This document shows, piece after piece, positions 33,725-42,124 of a stretch of 64,000 bases of DNA. The stretch is from NCBI RefSeq assembly GCF_008329585.1, contig NZ_NPKP01000003.1, positions 248,001 through 312,000 on the forward strand, given 5' to 3'. Made by a program: the position numbers and the translations under genes. Below the pieces are notes generated by a model. That model saw nothing but the letters and a program-made list of their open reading frames with translations, made no database searches and was not told the DNA's origin. Source of the stretch: Mycolicibacterium sp. P9-22. Its GTDB lineage: Bacteria; Actinomycetota; Actinomycetes; Mycobacteriales; Mycobacteriaceae. The stretch's first letter is position 1. Every line of letters starts with the position of its first letter.

Positions 33725-35508
33725 TGCTGACCCGTCTGACGCGTTTGCAATTGTCCATCTTCGCCATTGTCACGGTGCTGACCGTCACCGCCATCTCGGC
33801 GTTCTATCTGCACGTTCCCGCCGCGCTGGGAATCGGTACCTATGACGTCACCGCCGATTTCAAGGCCGGCGGGGGGCTCTACCAGAACGCCAACGTCACC
33901 TACCGGGGTGTGACGATCGGGCGCGTCGAATCGGTGAACCTGACCGGTGACGGTGTGGTGGCGCAGATGCGCCTGAACACCGATACCGATGTGCCGGAGA
34001 ACGTCACTGCCACGGTCAAGAGCGTTTCGGCGGTCGGCGAGCAGTACATCGATCTGGTGCCGCCCACCGACGAAGACGGCGGTGCGGCCCCGGGACTTTT
34101 GCGTAACGGTTCGAGTATCGGTGTGGAGCGCACCGCGATCGGCCAGGACATCGCCGGCATGCTCAAGCAGGCCGACGACCTGGTGGCCAGCGTCGGTGAT
34201 GCGCGGATCCAGGATCTGCTGAAGGAAACCTTCAAGGCCTTCAACGGGTCCGGACCGGAGTTGGCGCGGTTGATCCAGTCCGGGCGGGACCTCATCGATG
34301 AGGCGAACGCCAGCTATGGCCAGACCACCCAGCTGATCGACCAGGCAGGGCCGTTTCTGGACGCCCAGATCACCGCGGGCGATGACATCCGGTCCAGCGC
34401 CGACGGATTGGCCCGGCTGACCGCCCAGGTCGCCAATGCCGACCCGCAGTTCCGGTCGACACTGCAGACCGTGCCCGGGGCCGTCGCGGAAGCCAACACC
34501 ACCTTCGAGGGCATCCGGCCCACGTTCCCGGTGCTGGCCGCCAACCTGGCGAACGTCGGCCGGATCGGCGTCATCTATCACAAGTCCATCGAGCAGGCGC
34601 TGGTCATCTTCCCGGCCCTGATGGCGGCCCTGATCACCGTCGGCACCGGGCTGCCCGTCGATGAGGGCGGCAAGCTGGACTTCAAGATCAACCTCGGTGA
34701 CTCGCCGCCATGTTCGACCGGCTTCATCCCACCCTCGGAAATCCGCTCGCCGGCGGACACCACCCTGCGTGAGCTGCCGACCGACATGTACTGCAAGACC
34801 GCCCAGAATGATCCGGCGGTGGTGCGCGGTGCGCGCAACTACCCGTGCCAGGAGTTCCCCGGCAAGCGCGCACCCACGGTCCAGCTGTGCCGCGACCCGG
34901 TCGGGTACGTGCCGATCGGCAGCAACCCGTGGCGTGGTCCGCCGGTGCCCTACGACACCCCGGTAACCGACGGCCGCAACATTCTGCCGCCGAACAAGTT
35001 CCCGAACATCCCGCCGGCCGCGGACTACGATCCGGGTCCGCCCGCCGTGCAGCTGCCTCCGGGTGTGCAGCCGGGCCCCGGTCCCGCGCCGAATGCGCCG
35101 TTCCCGAATCCGGTGCCGCCGAACAACAATGCGCCGGCACCGCCGTGGCCTTTCTACGCACCGCCGGATCAGGTGCTGCCGCCCTACGGTCGCCAGGAGC
35201 CGATGCCGCCGTTGCCGCCGGGTACGCCGATCTACCGGCCCCCGGGCTCGGAGGCGCCGGCCTTGGTACCTCCGCCGGAGGCGCTGCTGCCGCCCCCACC
35301 CGCGCCGGGTCCGCCGCCGCCGGCACCCGGCCCGCTGCCCGCCGAACAACCCCTTGCCAGCGCTGCACTGACGAGCACCTACGATCCGAAGACGGGTGTC
35401 TTCGCCGACCCGGCGAGCGGCGAGACCGGGGTGTTCGCCCCCGGCAGCGACGAGTTCACACCCGCGGAGAACTGGGCCGATCTGATGATGGCGCCGAGGA
35501 AGATGTAA
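33724..35508 (+). CDS. mce4F: Mce-family protein Mce4F
   Basis: A 594-residue Mce protein, the largest subunit. The anchor lies at about residues 10-28, the MlaD domain at about 38-118 (YQNANVTYRGVTIGRVESV) and a helical region to about residue 320. The last 200 residues or so are strongly Pro-rich, with many PPP and PAP runs (about residues 430-550), longer than I recall for M. tuberculosis Mce4F (564). The Pro-rich tail ends in a short conserved-looking acidic stretch (ENWADLMMAP). Confidence 0.93.
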   Translation: MLTRLTRLQLSIFAIVTVLTVTAISAFYLHVPAALGIGTYDVTADFKAGGGLYQNANVTYRGVTIGRVESVNLTGDGVVAQMRLNTDTDVPENVTATVKSVSAVGEQYIDLVPPTDEDGGAAPGLLRNGSSIGVERTAIGQDIAGMLKQADDLVASVGDARIQDLLKETFKAFNGSGPELARLIQSGRDLIDEANASYGQTTQLIDQAGPFLDAQITAGDDIRSSADGLARLTAQVANADPQFRSTLQTVPGAVAEANTTFEGIRPTFPVLAANLANVGRIGVIYHKSIEQALVIFPALMAALITVGTGLPVDEGGKLDFKINLGDSPPCSTGFIPPSEIRSPADTTLRELPTDMYCKTAQNDPAVVRGARNYPCQEFPGKRAPTVQLCRDPVGYVPIGSNPWRGPPVPYDTPVTDGRNILPPNKFPNIPPAADYDPGPPAVQLPPGVQPGPGPAPNAPFPNPVPPNNNAPAPPWPFYAPPDQVLPPYGRQEPMPPLPPGTPIYRPPGSEAPALVPPPEALLPPPPAPGPPPPAPGPLPAEQPLASAALTSTYDPKTGVFADPASGETGVFAPGSDEFTPAENWADLMMAPRKM

Positions 35509-36201
35509 ATGGTTGAGCAGGAACGGGCTTCCGGGGACACACCCGCCAAGCCCACCCGTCGGCGTGCCTCGCGTGCGGCGGGACCGGCGGCCGCCCCGGT
35601 GGGCGAGGCCGCCGGCAAGGTGGTCGTGAGCACGCCGGTCAGCGCCACGACGGCGAGTGCACCCGTGGCACTGCCGCCGCGCCGACCCCACCGCGCGCTG
35701 GTGGCGCTCGTGTCCGGGGTGGCCGCGCTGATCGCCGCGGCGGTATTGGTGACCGTGGTGGCCGTGCTGCTGGTGCAGCACCGCGACGCCGAGGCGGTGC
35801 AGGCCCGGGATCAGCGGTTCGTCGACACCGCCGAACAGACCGTGATGAACATGTTCAGCTATGACCAGAACACCATCGACGAGAGCGTGAACCGGTTCGT
35901 CGAAGGCACCAGTGGCCCGCTGCGGGACATGCTGAGCCAGGACAACAACGTCGACAACCTCAAGGCGATCTTCCGCGACACCAACGCCACCTCGGAGGCG
36001 GTCATCAGTGGTGCAGCCCTGGAGAAGGTGGACGACATCGGTGGCAACGCCGCGGTGCTGGTCTCGGTGCGGGTCACCGTCACCGATATCGACGGCGTCA
36101 ACAAGCCGTCGCAGCCCTACCGGATGCGGGTCATCGTGCACGAGGACGACAACGGTCACATGACCGGCTACGACCTGAAATACCCCGAGGGCGGAAACTG
36201 A
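35509..36201 (+). CDS. mas4A: Mce-associated membrane protein Mas4A (Rv3493c-like)
   Basis: A 230-residue Mce-associated protein. A low-complexity basic/Pro cytoplasmic N-terminus (to about residue 60) precedes one membrane segment (about 62-87) and an NTF2-like periplasmic domain (about 95-228), ending in GYDLKYPEGGN. Mas/OmamA-type proteins stabilise Mce complexes. It begins directly after the mce4F stop, with no intervening base. Confidence 0.9.
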   Translation: MVEQERASGDTPAKPTRRRASRAAGPAAAPVGEAAGKVVVSTPVSATTASAPVALPPRRPHRALVALVSGVAALIAAAVLVTVVAVLLVQHRDAEAVQARDQRFVDTAEQTVMNMFSYDQNTIDESVNRFVEGTSGPLRDMLSQDNNVDNLKAIFRDTNATSEAVISGAALEKVDDIGGNAAVLVSVRVTVTDIDGVNKPSQPYRMRVIVHEDDNGHMTGYDLKYPEGGN

Positions 36202-36686
36202 TGCGCGCCAGACTGATTCACTTGGCCGTCGCGGTGCTCACCATCGGTCTGGTCGCGCTGGCGGCCGCTGCGGGCGGGTTGTACTGGGACCGGGTGCAGA
36301 CCCGGGCCGCGCAACAGGCCGAGGCGGTCCTGCCGGGCCTGGCCATCGAGCAGATCCCGCGGGTGTTCGGCTACGACTTCCAGACCATCGAGCGCAGTCT
36401 CACCGACGCCGCGACGCTGTTGACACCGGAGTACCGGCGCGAATTTCAGGAACGCGCCGCCCAGGACATCATCCCGCAGGCCCGGGAACGTCAGGTGATC
36501 AGCCAGGCACACGCCGTTGGTGCCGGACTGATGAGCGCGCAGCGGGATTCGGCCTCCGTGCTGGTCTTCATGAACCGCACCGTCACCGATAAGGCGAAGC
36601 AGCCCGTCTACGACGGCAGCCGACTCAAGGTCGATTATCAGAAAATCGACGGCAAGTGGCTGATCAGTTACATCACACCGATTTAG
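36201..36686 (+). CDS. mas4B: Mce-associated membrane protein Mas4B (Rv3492c-like)
   Basis: A 161-residue protein with an N-terminal membrane segment (about residues 7-27) and an NTF2-like domain related to Mas4A. Last gene of the mce4 operon. It overlaps mas4A by one base (TGATG). Its 3' end overlaps the convergent otsA gene by 14 bp, so no room exists for a separate terminator; read-through into antisense otsA is possible. Confidence 0.9.
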   Translation: MRARLIHLAVAVLTIGLVALAAAAGGLYWDRVQTRAAQQAEAVLPGLAIEQIPRVFGYDFQTIERSLTDAATLLTPEYRREFQERAAQDIIPQARERQVISQAHAVGAGLMSAQRDSASVLVFMNRTVTDKAKQPVYDGSRLKVDYQKIDGKWLISYITPI

Positions 36687-38133
36687 CGGTGGCCAGGGCG
36701 TCCAGGAATGCCCTGGCCCAGCGGTCCACGTCGTGGGCCAGTACCTGACGGCGCAATGCGCGCATCCGGCGCTTCCCGTCGTCGACGGACTGATTGAGCG
36801 CCTGCTCGATGGCGTCGCGGACACCGTCGGTGTGGTGCGGGTTGCACAGGTAGGCCTGGCGCAGTTCAGCTGCGGCACCGGTGAATTCGGAGAGCACCAG
36901 CGCCCCGCCGAGATCGCTGCGGCAGGCCACGTACTCCTTGGCGACCAGGTTCATGCCGTCGCGCAGCGGGGTCACGAGCATCACGTCAGCGGCCACGAAG
37001 AACGCGATCAGCTCCTCACGGGGTAGCGGCCGGTGGATGTAATGCACCACCGCGTGCCCGACCTCGCCGTACTCGCCGTTGATATGGCCGACCTGACGCT
37101 CGATGTCCTCGCGCATCTCGATATAGCTCTCGACCCGCTCCCGGCTGGGGGTGGCCAGCTGGATCAGCACGGTGTCGCTGCGGTCGGCGCGGTCCTGTTC
37201 CAGCAGTTCGGAGAACGCCTTGAGCCGGACATCGATGCCCTTGGTGTAGTCCAGCCTGTCGACACCGAGCAGGATCTTGCGCGGGTTGCCCAGTTCGGCG
37301 CGGATCTCGCGGGCCCGCTGCCGGACACCCTTCTCGCGGGCCTTGCGGTCCAGATCGGCGGAGTCGATGGAGATCGGAAACGCGCCGACCTTGACGGTGC
37401 GGAACCCGGCCTGGACCTCGCCGAAGCGGGAGCGCACGCCGATGGAGGCGCGCGAGGTGTTGGCGCCGAGCAGCCTGCGGGCCAGGATCAGGAAGTTCTG
37501 GGCGCCGCCGGCCAGGTGGAAGCCGACCAGATCGGCCCCGAGCAGGCCTTCGATGATCTCGGTGCGCCAGGGCATCTGCATGAACAACTCGACCGGCGGG
37601 AACGGGATGTGCAGGAAGAACCCGATAGTCAGATCGGGGCGCAGCATGCGCAGCATCTTCGGCACCAGCTGCAGCTGGTAGTCCTGGATCCAGACGGTGG
37701 CCCCGGGCGCGGCGGCCCGCGAGGTGGCCTCGGCGAACCGCCGGTTCACCTCGACGTAGCGCTCCCACCACTGCCGGTGGTAGATCGGCTTGACGATGAC
37801 GTCGTGATACAGCGGCCACAGCGTGGCGTTGGAGAAACCTTCGTAGTACAGCGCGACATCGTCGGCGGACAACCGTACCGGGTAGAGCTGCAGGTCATCC
37901 TGGACGATGGGTTCCTCATCGCCGTCGGCCACACCGGGCCAGCCGATCCAGGCGCCGCGTTGCTTGCGCAGGATCGGCTCCAGCGCGGTGACCAGGCCGC
38001 CCGGGCTGCGTTTCCAGGTGGTGGACCCGTCGGGCAGCACCACCTGGTCGATGGGCAGCCGGTTGGCCACGACGACGAAATCGGCTTGGCCCCCTTCTGG
38101 GGCGGAGTCGGCGGAATCGACTCCCATCGACAC
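36673..38133 (-). CDS. otsA: Trehalose-6-phosphate synthase OtsA
   Basis: A 486-residue GT20 glycosyltransferase making trehalose-6-phosphate from a nucleotide-glucose and glucose-6-phosphate. Landmarks are VVVANRLP (about residues 20-28), [11 protein letters not shown] (about 41-51), FFLHIPFPP (about 168-176), [11 protein letters not shown] (about 286-296) and [17 protein letters not shown] (about 384-400). Start is a GTG at 38133 directly after the stop of a small upstream gene; ATG 38127 is an alternative. Trehalose supports mycolate transfer and stress tolerance in mycobacteria. Confidence 0.95.
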   Translation of the reverse strand: MSMGVDSADSAPEGGQADFVVVANRLPIDQVVLPDGSTTWKRSPGGLVTALEPILRKQRGAWIGWPGVADGDEEPIVQDDLQLYPVRLSADDVALYYEGFSNATLWPLYHDVIVKPIYHRQWWERYVEVNRRFAEATSRAAAPGATVWIQDYQLQLVPKMLRMLRPDLTIGFFLHIPFPPVELFMQMPWRTEIIEGLLGADLVGFHLAGGAQNFLILARRLLGANTSRASIGVRSRFGEVQAGFRTVKVGAFPISIDSADLDRKAREKGVRQRAREIRAELGNPRKILLGVDRLDYTKGIDVRLKAFSELLEQDRADRSDTVLIQLATPSRERVESYIEMREDIERQVGHINGEYGEVGHAVVHYIHRPLPREELIAFFVAADVMLVTPLRDGMNLVAKEYVACRSDLGGALVLSEFTGAAAELRQAYLCNPHHTDGVRDAIEQALNQSVDDGKRRMRALRRQVLAHDVDRWARAFLDALATAKSV

Positions 38134-38298
38134 CTAGGCCTCGAGCTTCGCCGGTCCGATACCGAGCATGGCCAGGAAGGTTCGACATTCGTCGGCGTCG
38201 GTGGCGTAGGCGGCCACCACACGGCGAGCCATGCTGGCGGTGTCGTCGGCCACGGGCTCGACGTCGCCGATCTCGGCGCTATCAGTTTTGGCGGGCAT
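38134..38298 (-). CDS. Small conserved protein upstream of otsA (54 aa)
   Basis: A 54-residue frame from ATG 38298 to TAG 38134-38136 with mycobacterial codon pattern. The N-terminal half is acidic and flexible; the rest (MARRVVAAYATDADECRTFL onward) looks helical with one Cys. Its stop abuts the otsA GTG with no gap, which implies translational coupling. A small unknown gene of similar length precedes otsA in M. tuberculosis (Rv3489, from memory). No function can be assigned. Confidence 0.75.
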   Translation of the reverse strand: MPAKTDSAEIGDVEPVADDTASMARRVVAAYATDADECRTFLAMLGIGPAKLEA

Positions 38299-38357
38299 CT
38301 CGTAATTCTAGGCGAAGTCCGGGGCATCGCCGTCGCCACCCGTGTAAATGTGTAGCT

Positions 38358-39194
38358 GTGCAAATTACTTTGGCTGGGCAGACGGTCTTGGTGACCGGCG
38401 GCGGAAGCGGCATCGGCAAGGGCGTGGCGGCGGCTGTGGTTGCCAGCGGCGGCAACGCCATGCTGGTCGGGCGTAATGCCGACAAGCTGTCCGCGGCGGT
38501 CGACGAGATCACCGCGGGGCCCGGAGACGGCGCGGTCCGCTTCGAACCTGCCGACGTCACCAACGAGGACGAGGTGGCCCGCGCGGTGGATGCCGCGACC
38601 GCGTGGACGGGCCGGCTGAACGGGGTGGTGCACTGCGCAGGCGGCACCGAGACCATCGGCCCGCTCACGCAGGTCGACTCGGAGGGCTGGCGTCGCGCGG
38701 TCGACCTGAACGTCAACGGCAGCATGTACGTGCTCAAGCATTCGGCGCGCGAACTGGTGCGCGGCGGCGGTGGGTCGTTCATCGGCATCTCGTCGATCGC
38801 CGCGAGCAACACCCACCGCTGGTTCGGCGCCTACGGTGTCACCAAGGCCGCACTGGATCACCTGATGATGCTGGCCGCCGACGAACTCGGACCGTCCTGG
38901 GTGCGGGTGAACTCGATCCGGCCGGGACTGATCGCCACCGATATGGTCGCCCCGATCCTGTCCATGCCCGAACTGAGCGGCGACTACGCGGCCAACACCC
39001 CGCTGCCGCGGCACGGCGAGGTCGAGGACATCGCTGCCGCTGCGGTGTTCCTGCTCAGCGATGCCTCGGGCTGGATCACCGGCCAGGTCATCAATATCGA
39101 CGGCGGTCACGGCCTGCGCCGCGGACCCGACCTGTCGGCGATGCTGGAGCCGGTCTTCGGCGCGGACGGGCTGCGCGGGGTCGTCGAGCGTTAG
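38358..39194 (+). CDS. Short-chain dehydrogenase/reductase (Rv3485c-like)
   Basis: A 278-residue SDR. It has TGGGSGIGKG (about residues 13-22), the HCAGG motif in place of NNAG (about 91-95), and active-site Ser plus YGVTKAAL (Y-x3-K, about 156-163). GTG start at 38358. Divergent from the otsA cluster and convergent with the DUF732 gene, overlapping it by four bases. Similar to the SDR found near otsA in M. tuberculosis; substrate unknown. Confidence 0.87.
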   Translation: MQITLAGQTVLVTGGGSGIGKGVAAAVVASGGNAMLVGRNADKLSAAVDEITAGPGDGAVRFEPADVTNEDEVARAVDAATAWTGRLNGVVHCAGGTETIGPLTQVDSEGWRRAVDLNVNGSMYVLKHSARELVRGGGGSFIGISSIAASNTHRWFGAYGVTKAALDHLMMLAADELGPSWVRVNSIRPGLIATDMVAPILSMPELSGDYAANTPLPRHGEVEDIAAAAVFLLSDASGWITGQVINIDGGHGLRRGPDLSAMLEPVFGADGLRGVVER

Positions 39195-39520
39195 CCGGAC
39201 TGCTTCTGCAGCTTGTCGGCGCAGTACGCCTGTGCCGCCACACCGGCGAACGTGGTGATCTCATTGTCGGCCAGGTTGGTGTGGTCCTTGACGTAGTACA
39301 GCGCCGTCTCGATGCCCTTCTTGCTGCCGTTGCCCAGCTTGCGGCACATCGACTGGGCCATGTCGATCGCCTTGGCATCGCTGCCCACCGATACGCCCCG
39401 CTCGGCGAGCGCCGTCAGGAACTGCTGATCGAGCTGTTCGTCGGCGGCAGCCGGTGCCGCCAGCGCGGTGGCGGTGCCGATGGTGAGCAGGGCCACCGCG
39501 CAGGCGCTCTTGAAACTCAT
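39191..39520 (-). CDS. DUF732 secreted protein
   Basis: A 109-residue exported protein. A signal peptide ends at an AxA site (APAAADE, about residue 26). The mature part (about residues 27-107) has the DUF732 pattern: two conserved cysteines (MCRKL; YCADKL) and FLTALAERGVSVG near its start. DUF732 proteins are common, small, mycobacterial secreted proteins of unknown role. GGAGAACCG lies upstream of ATG 39520. Confidence 0.88.
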   Translation of the reverse strand: MSFKSACAVALLTIGTATALAAPAAADEQLDQQFLTALAERGVSVGSDAKAIDMAQSMCRKLGNGSKKGIETALYYVKDHTNLADNEITTFAGVAAQAYCADKLQKQSG

Positions 39521-39650
39521 CGGTTCTCCTGTCCGTCACCACGAAGGAAACGCTGTGGTGACTATCGGCGGCCAGATACCCGACGTTACCCAATCCGTTC
39601 AGCACGGTGACCCCGCGCCGGACCGGCGCTAGATTGGCCGTCATGCCGTC

Positions 39651-40100
39651 ATGCCGGAAGCCGTACCGAGCACGTCGTTTGCCACCGTCCTGTTCCAGGA
39701 CGGCAACAACACCGGTGTCGAGGTGCCCGAGTCGGCGGTGGCCGCGCTGGGTCGGGGGAAGCGTCCTGCGGTACTCGTCGAGGTCAATGGTTTTCGGTTC
39801 CGCTCGACGGTCGCCCCGATGGGCGGGAAGTTCCTCATCCCGTTCAGCGCCGCGCGTCGCGAGGCATCGGGGATCACCGGTGGCGACGCGATCGACGTGA
39901 CCCTCACCGTGGACACCGAGCCCCGCACCGTGGAGGTTCCCGAGGATCTGCGGGCAGCGCTGCACGAGGCCGGGGCCACAGCGGCATGGGATGCGCTGTC
40001 CTATTCGAAGCGCAAAGAGCACGCCCGATCGGTCACCGCCGCGAAAAAGCCGGAGACCAGGGCCCGCCGGGTGGAAACGGTCGTGGCGAAGCTCGCCTAA
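39651..40100 (+). CDS. DUF1905/YdeI-like protein
   Basis: A 149-residue soluble protein with an N-terminal DUF1905 domain (about residues 8-90, small beta-barrel) and a C-terminal YdeI/OmpD-associated helical segment (residues 95-149, WDALSYSKRKEHARSV). This pair is frequent in actinobacteria and its function is unknown. Four-base tail overlap with the convergent small subunit gene of the molybdenum hydroxylase cluster. Confidence 0.83.
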   Translation: MPEAVPSTSFATVLFQDGNNTGVEVPESAVAALGRGKRPAVLVEVNGFRFRSTVAPMGGKFLIPFSAARREASGITGGDAIDVTLTVDTEPRTVEVPEDLRAALHEAGATAAWDALSYSKRKEHARSVTAAKKPETRARRVETVVAKLA

Positions 40101-40570
40101 TGCATCGTCTCGGCGGCGCGTTTCACCGCGTTGACGATGCCCTGATATCCCGTGCACCGGCAGAAGTTGCCGGACAGTCCCTCGCGGATCTCGGCGTCGC
40201 TGGGATTCGGGTTGTCGGCCAGCAGCGCGGTGATGGACGTGACGAAACCCGGCGTGCAGAAGCCGCACTGCAAGCCGTGGCATTCCCGCATGGCGGCCTG
40301 TACCGGCGACAGCTCACCGTCCGGTGACGCAATGCCCTCCACCGTGGTCACCTCCCGGCCGTCGGCCTGCACGGCCAGCACCAGACACGACCGCACTGCC
40401 TGACCGTCCAGCAGCACCGTGCACGCACCGCAGGCACCGTGCTCGCAGCCCAGGTGGGTGCCGGTCAGCCCACAGTTCTCGCGCAGGTGATCGGCCAGCG
40501 TCACACGCGGCTCGACGATGTCCCGGTATTCGCGTCCGTTCACCGACACCGCGACGGGCAGTTCATGCAT
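40097..40570 (-). CDS. Molybdenum hydroxylase small (2Fe-2S) subunit, CoxS-like
   Basis: A 157-residue iron-sulfur subunit of the xanthine-dehydrogenase family. Plant-type 2Fe-2S ligands are C42, C47, C50 and C62; the second cluster uses C102, C105, C137 and C139 in the typical CGFC...CRC pattern. ATG 40570 overlaps the medium-subunit stop by 8 bp. Transfers electrons from the molybdenum site to FAD. Last gene of the coxL-coxG-coxM-coxS-like operon. Confidence 0.93.
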   Translation of the reverse strand: MHELPVAVSVNGREYRDIVEPRVTLADHLRENCGLTGTHLGCEHGACGACTVLLDGQAVRSCLVLAVQADGREVTTVEGIASPDGELSPVQAAMRECHGLQCGFCTPGFVTSITALLADNPNPSDAEIREGLSGNFCRCTGYQGIVNAVKRAAETMH

Positions 40571-41438
40571 CGAGGGCCTCCGTGGTTGCGTCGGTCCAGG
40601 CTCGAGCGACCATCGCCGCTCCCACCCGGGTGCGATAGGACGCCGAACCCTGGAGATCGGCGGGCACGTCGTGAAGTTCGGACACTGCCAGCCGGCCGAA
40701 TTCCGCTGCGGTGATATCGGAGACGGGTCTCCCGGTGATCGCCCGTTCCGCGGCGGTGCCCCGCTCGGGAGTGGAACCCAGCCCGAGCAGGCCGACGGCG
40801 CACCGCTTGACCCGGTCATCGGTATCGAGTTCGACGGCCACCGTCGCACCCGCGATCGCGAAGTCGCCGTGCCTGCGCGCGAACTCGTGTACGGCGAAAC
40901 CGGTTCGCCCGGACCAGACCGGGAACCGCACCGCGCGCAGCAGCTCATCGGCGGCCAGCGAGTTCTCCCACAGGCCGGTGAAGAACTCGGATGCCGCGAT
41001 CTCACGGTCGCCACGCGAGGACGCCGCTTCGATGGTGGCATCCAGGGTCAGTGCCACGGCGGCGAACTCGGCGGCCGGGTCGGCGTGGGCGATCGCACCG
41101 CCGAGGGTGCCCCGGTTGCGGATCTGGAAGTGCCCGATGTGCGGGGTGGCCAGGGACAGCAGCGGCACCGAATCGGCGACCTCGTCGTCCATGCCCACCA
41201 ACGCGTGCGCGGTGCCGGCCCCGATGACCACCTCATCGTCGATCAGGTCGATACCCTGCAGTTCGGGTACCCGCGAGATGTCCACCAGGTTCTCGAAGTG
41301 GGTCAGTCGCATGGCCAGCAACGGGATCAGACTCTGCCCGCCCGCGAGCACCTTGGCCTCGTCGCCGAACTCGGCGAGCAGATCGGAGGCCTCCTTCACC
41401 GACTCGGCGCGGTGATAGGTGAACGGGGCGGCCTTCAC
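40563..41438 (-). CDS. Molybdenum hydroxylase medium (FAD) subunit, CoxM-like
   Basis: A 291-residue FAD-binding subunit. The two FAD motifs are AGGQSLIPLLAMR (about residues 32-44) and a TLGGAIAHADPAAEFAA segment (about 111-127), both standard for CoxM-type proteins. The C-terminal CO-dehydrogenase flavoprotein domain follows. It overlaps the CoxG-like gene by four bases and the small subunit by eight. Confidence 0.92.
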   Translation of the reverse strand: MKAAPFTYHRAESVKEASDLLAEFGDEAKVLAGGQSLIPLLAMRLTHFENLVDISRVPELQGIDLIDDEVVIGAGTAHALVGMDDEVADSVPLLSLATPHIGHFQIRNRGTLGGAIAHADPAAEFAAVALTLDATIEAASSRGDREIAASEFFTGLWENSLAADELLRAVRFPVWSGRTGFAVHEFARRHGDFAIAGATVAVELDTDDRVKRCAVGLLGLGSTPERGTAAERAITGRPVSDITAAEFGRLAVSELHDVPADLQGSASYRTRVGAAMVARAWTDATTEALDA

Positions 41439-42121
41439 GCGAGCAACCGGGTCAACAAGGCCTGCAGCTCGGCCGACACCGTGGCCGGCGCGGCGGTGCG
41501 CTTGCGTCGCCGCCCCAGCAGGAATCCGAGGGCGCCGGCGGCCGCGGCTGCGGCAACGGCGGGTCCGTAGCGCTTGGCGACCGGCACCGCGACCACCTTG
41601 AGCAGGTCCACGGAGTCGGCGGGCTGGGCGGCGGCGGTGGCCGCTTCCGTGGAGGGTGCGGAGGTCGATGCCGGTGCGCCGCCGAGCAATTCGGCCTCCA
41701 GGCTACGCGCGAACTGTGCGATCAGGTTGCCCGAGACATCGGCGAGCACGCCGCGGCCGAACTGGGCGGCCTTACCGGAGATCGCGAGATCGGTGGTGAT
41801 CACCACGGTGGTGGCCTCACCCTCGTCCTTGAGCTGGGCGGTCACGGTGGCCGCCGCGGTGCCGTTGCCCCGGGTTTCCTTGCCCTCGGCCTTGAGCACG
41901 ATCCGCTGCGCGGCGGGGTCCTTCTCCTGGTAGGTCGCAACACCCTTGTAGGACACCGTGATCGGTCCGACCTTCACCTTCACGGCGCCGGTGAAATCGT
42001 CGCCGTCGACGCTCAGCAGGGTGGCGCCGGGCAGGCACGGGGCCACCCGCTCGACATCGGTGAACACCTCCCAGACCGTTGCGGTGGGCACCGCGACCCG
42101 GAATTCGTTGTTGAGTTCCAC
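41435..42121 (-). CDS. CoxG-like SRPBCC protein with C-terminal membrane anchor
   Basis: A 228-residue protein. The SRPBCC/CoxG domain covers about residues 1-150. A flexible Ala/Thr-rich linker follows, then a hydrophobic segment near residues 192-207 and a basic RRRKR stretch, as in CoxG proteins that recruit CO-dehydrogenase-type enzymes to the membrane and extract quinone. Located between the large and medium subunit genes. Its presence suggests that the enzyme donates electrons to menaquinone. Confidence 0.88.
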   Translation of the reverse strand: MELNNEFRVAVPTATVWEVFTDVERVAPCLPGATLLSVDGDDFTGAVKVKVGPITVSYKGVATYQEKDPAAQRIVLKAEGKETRGNGTAAATVTAQLKDEGEATTVVITTDLAISGKAAQFGRGVLADVSGNLIAQFARSLEAELLGGAPASTSAPSTEAATAAAQPADSVDLLKVVAVPVAKRYGPAVAAAAAAGALGFLLGRRRKRTAAPATVSAELQALLTRLLA

Positions 42122-42124
42122 GTT

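Noticed and set aside
33505..36159. Minus-strand open frame of 884 codons opposite mce4E-mce4F-mas4A
   Set aside because: Covers three real genes in antisense and has no domain; composition is that of a GC shadow.
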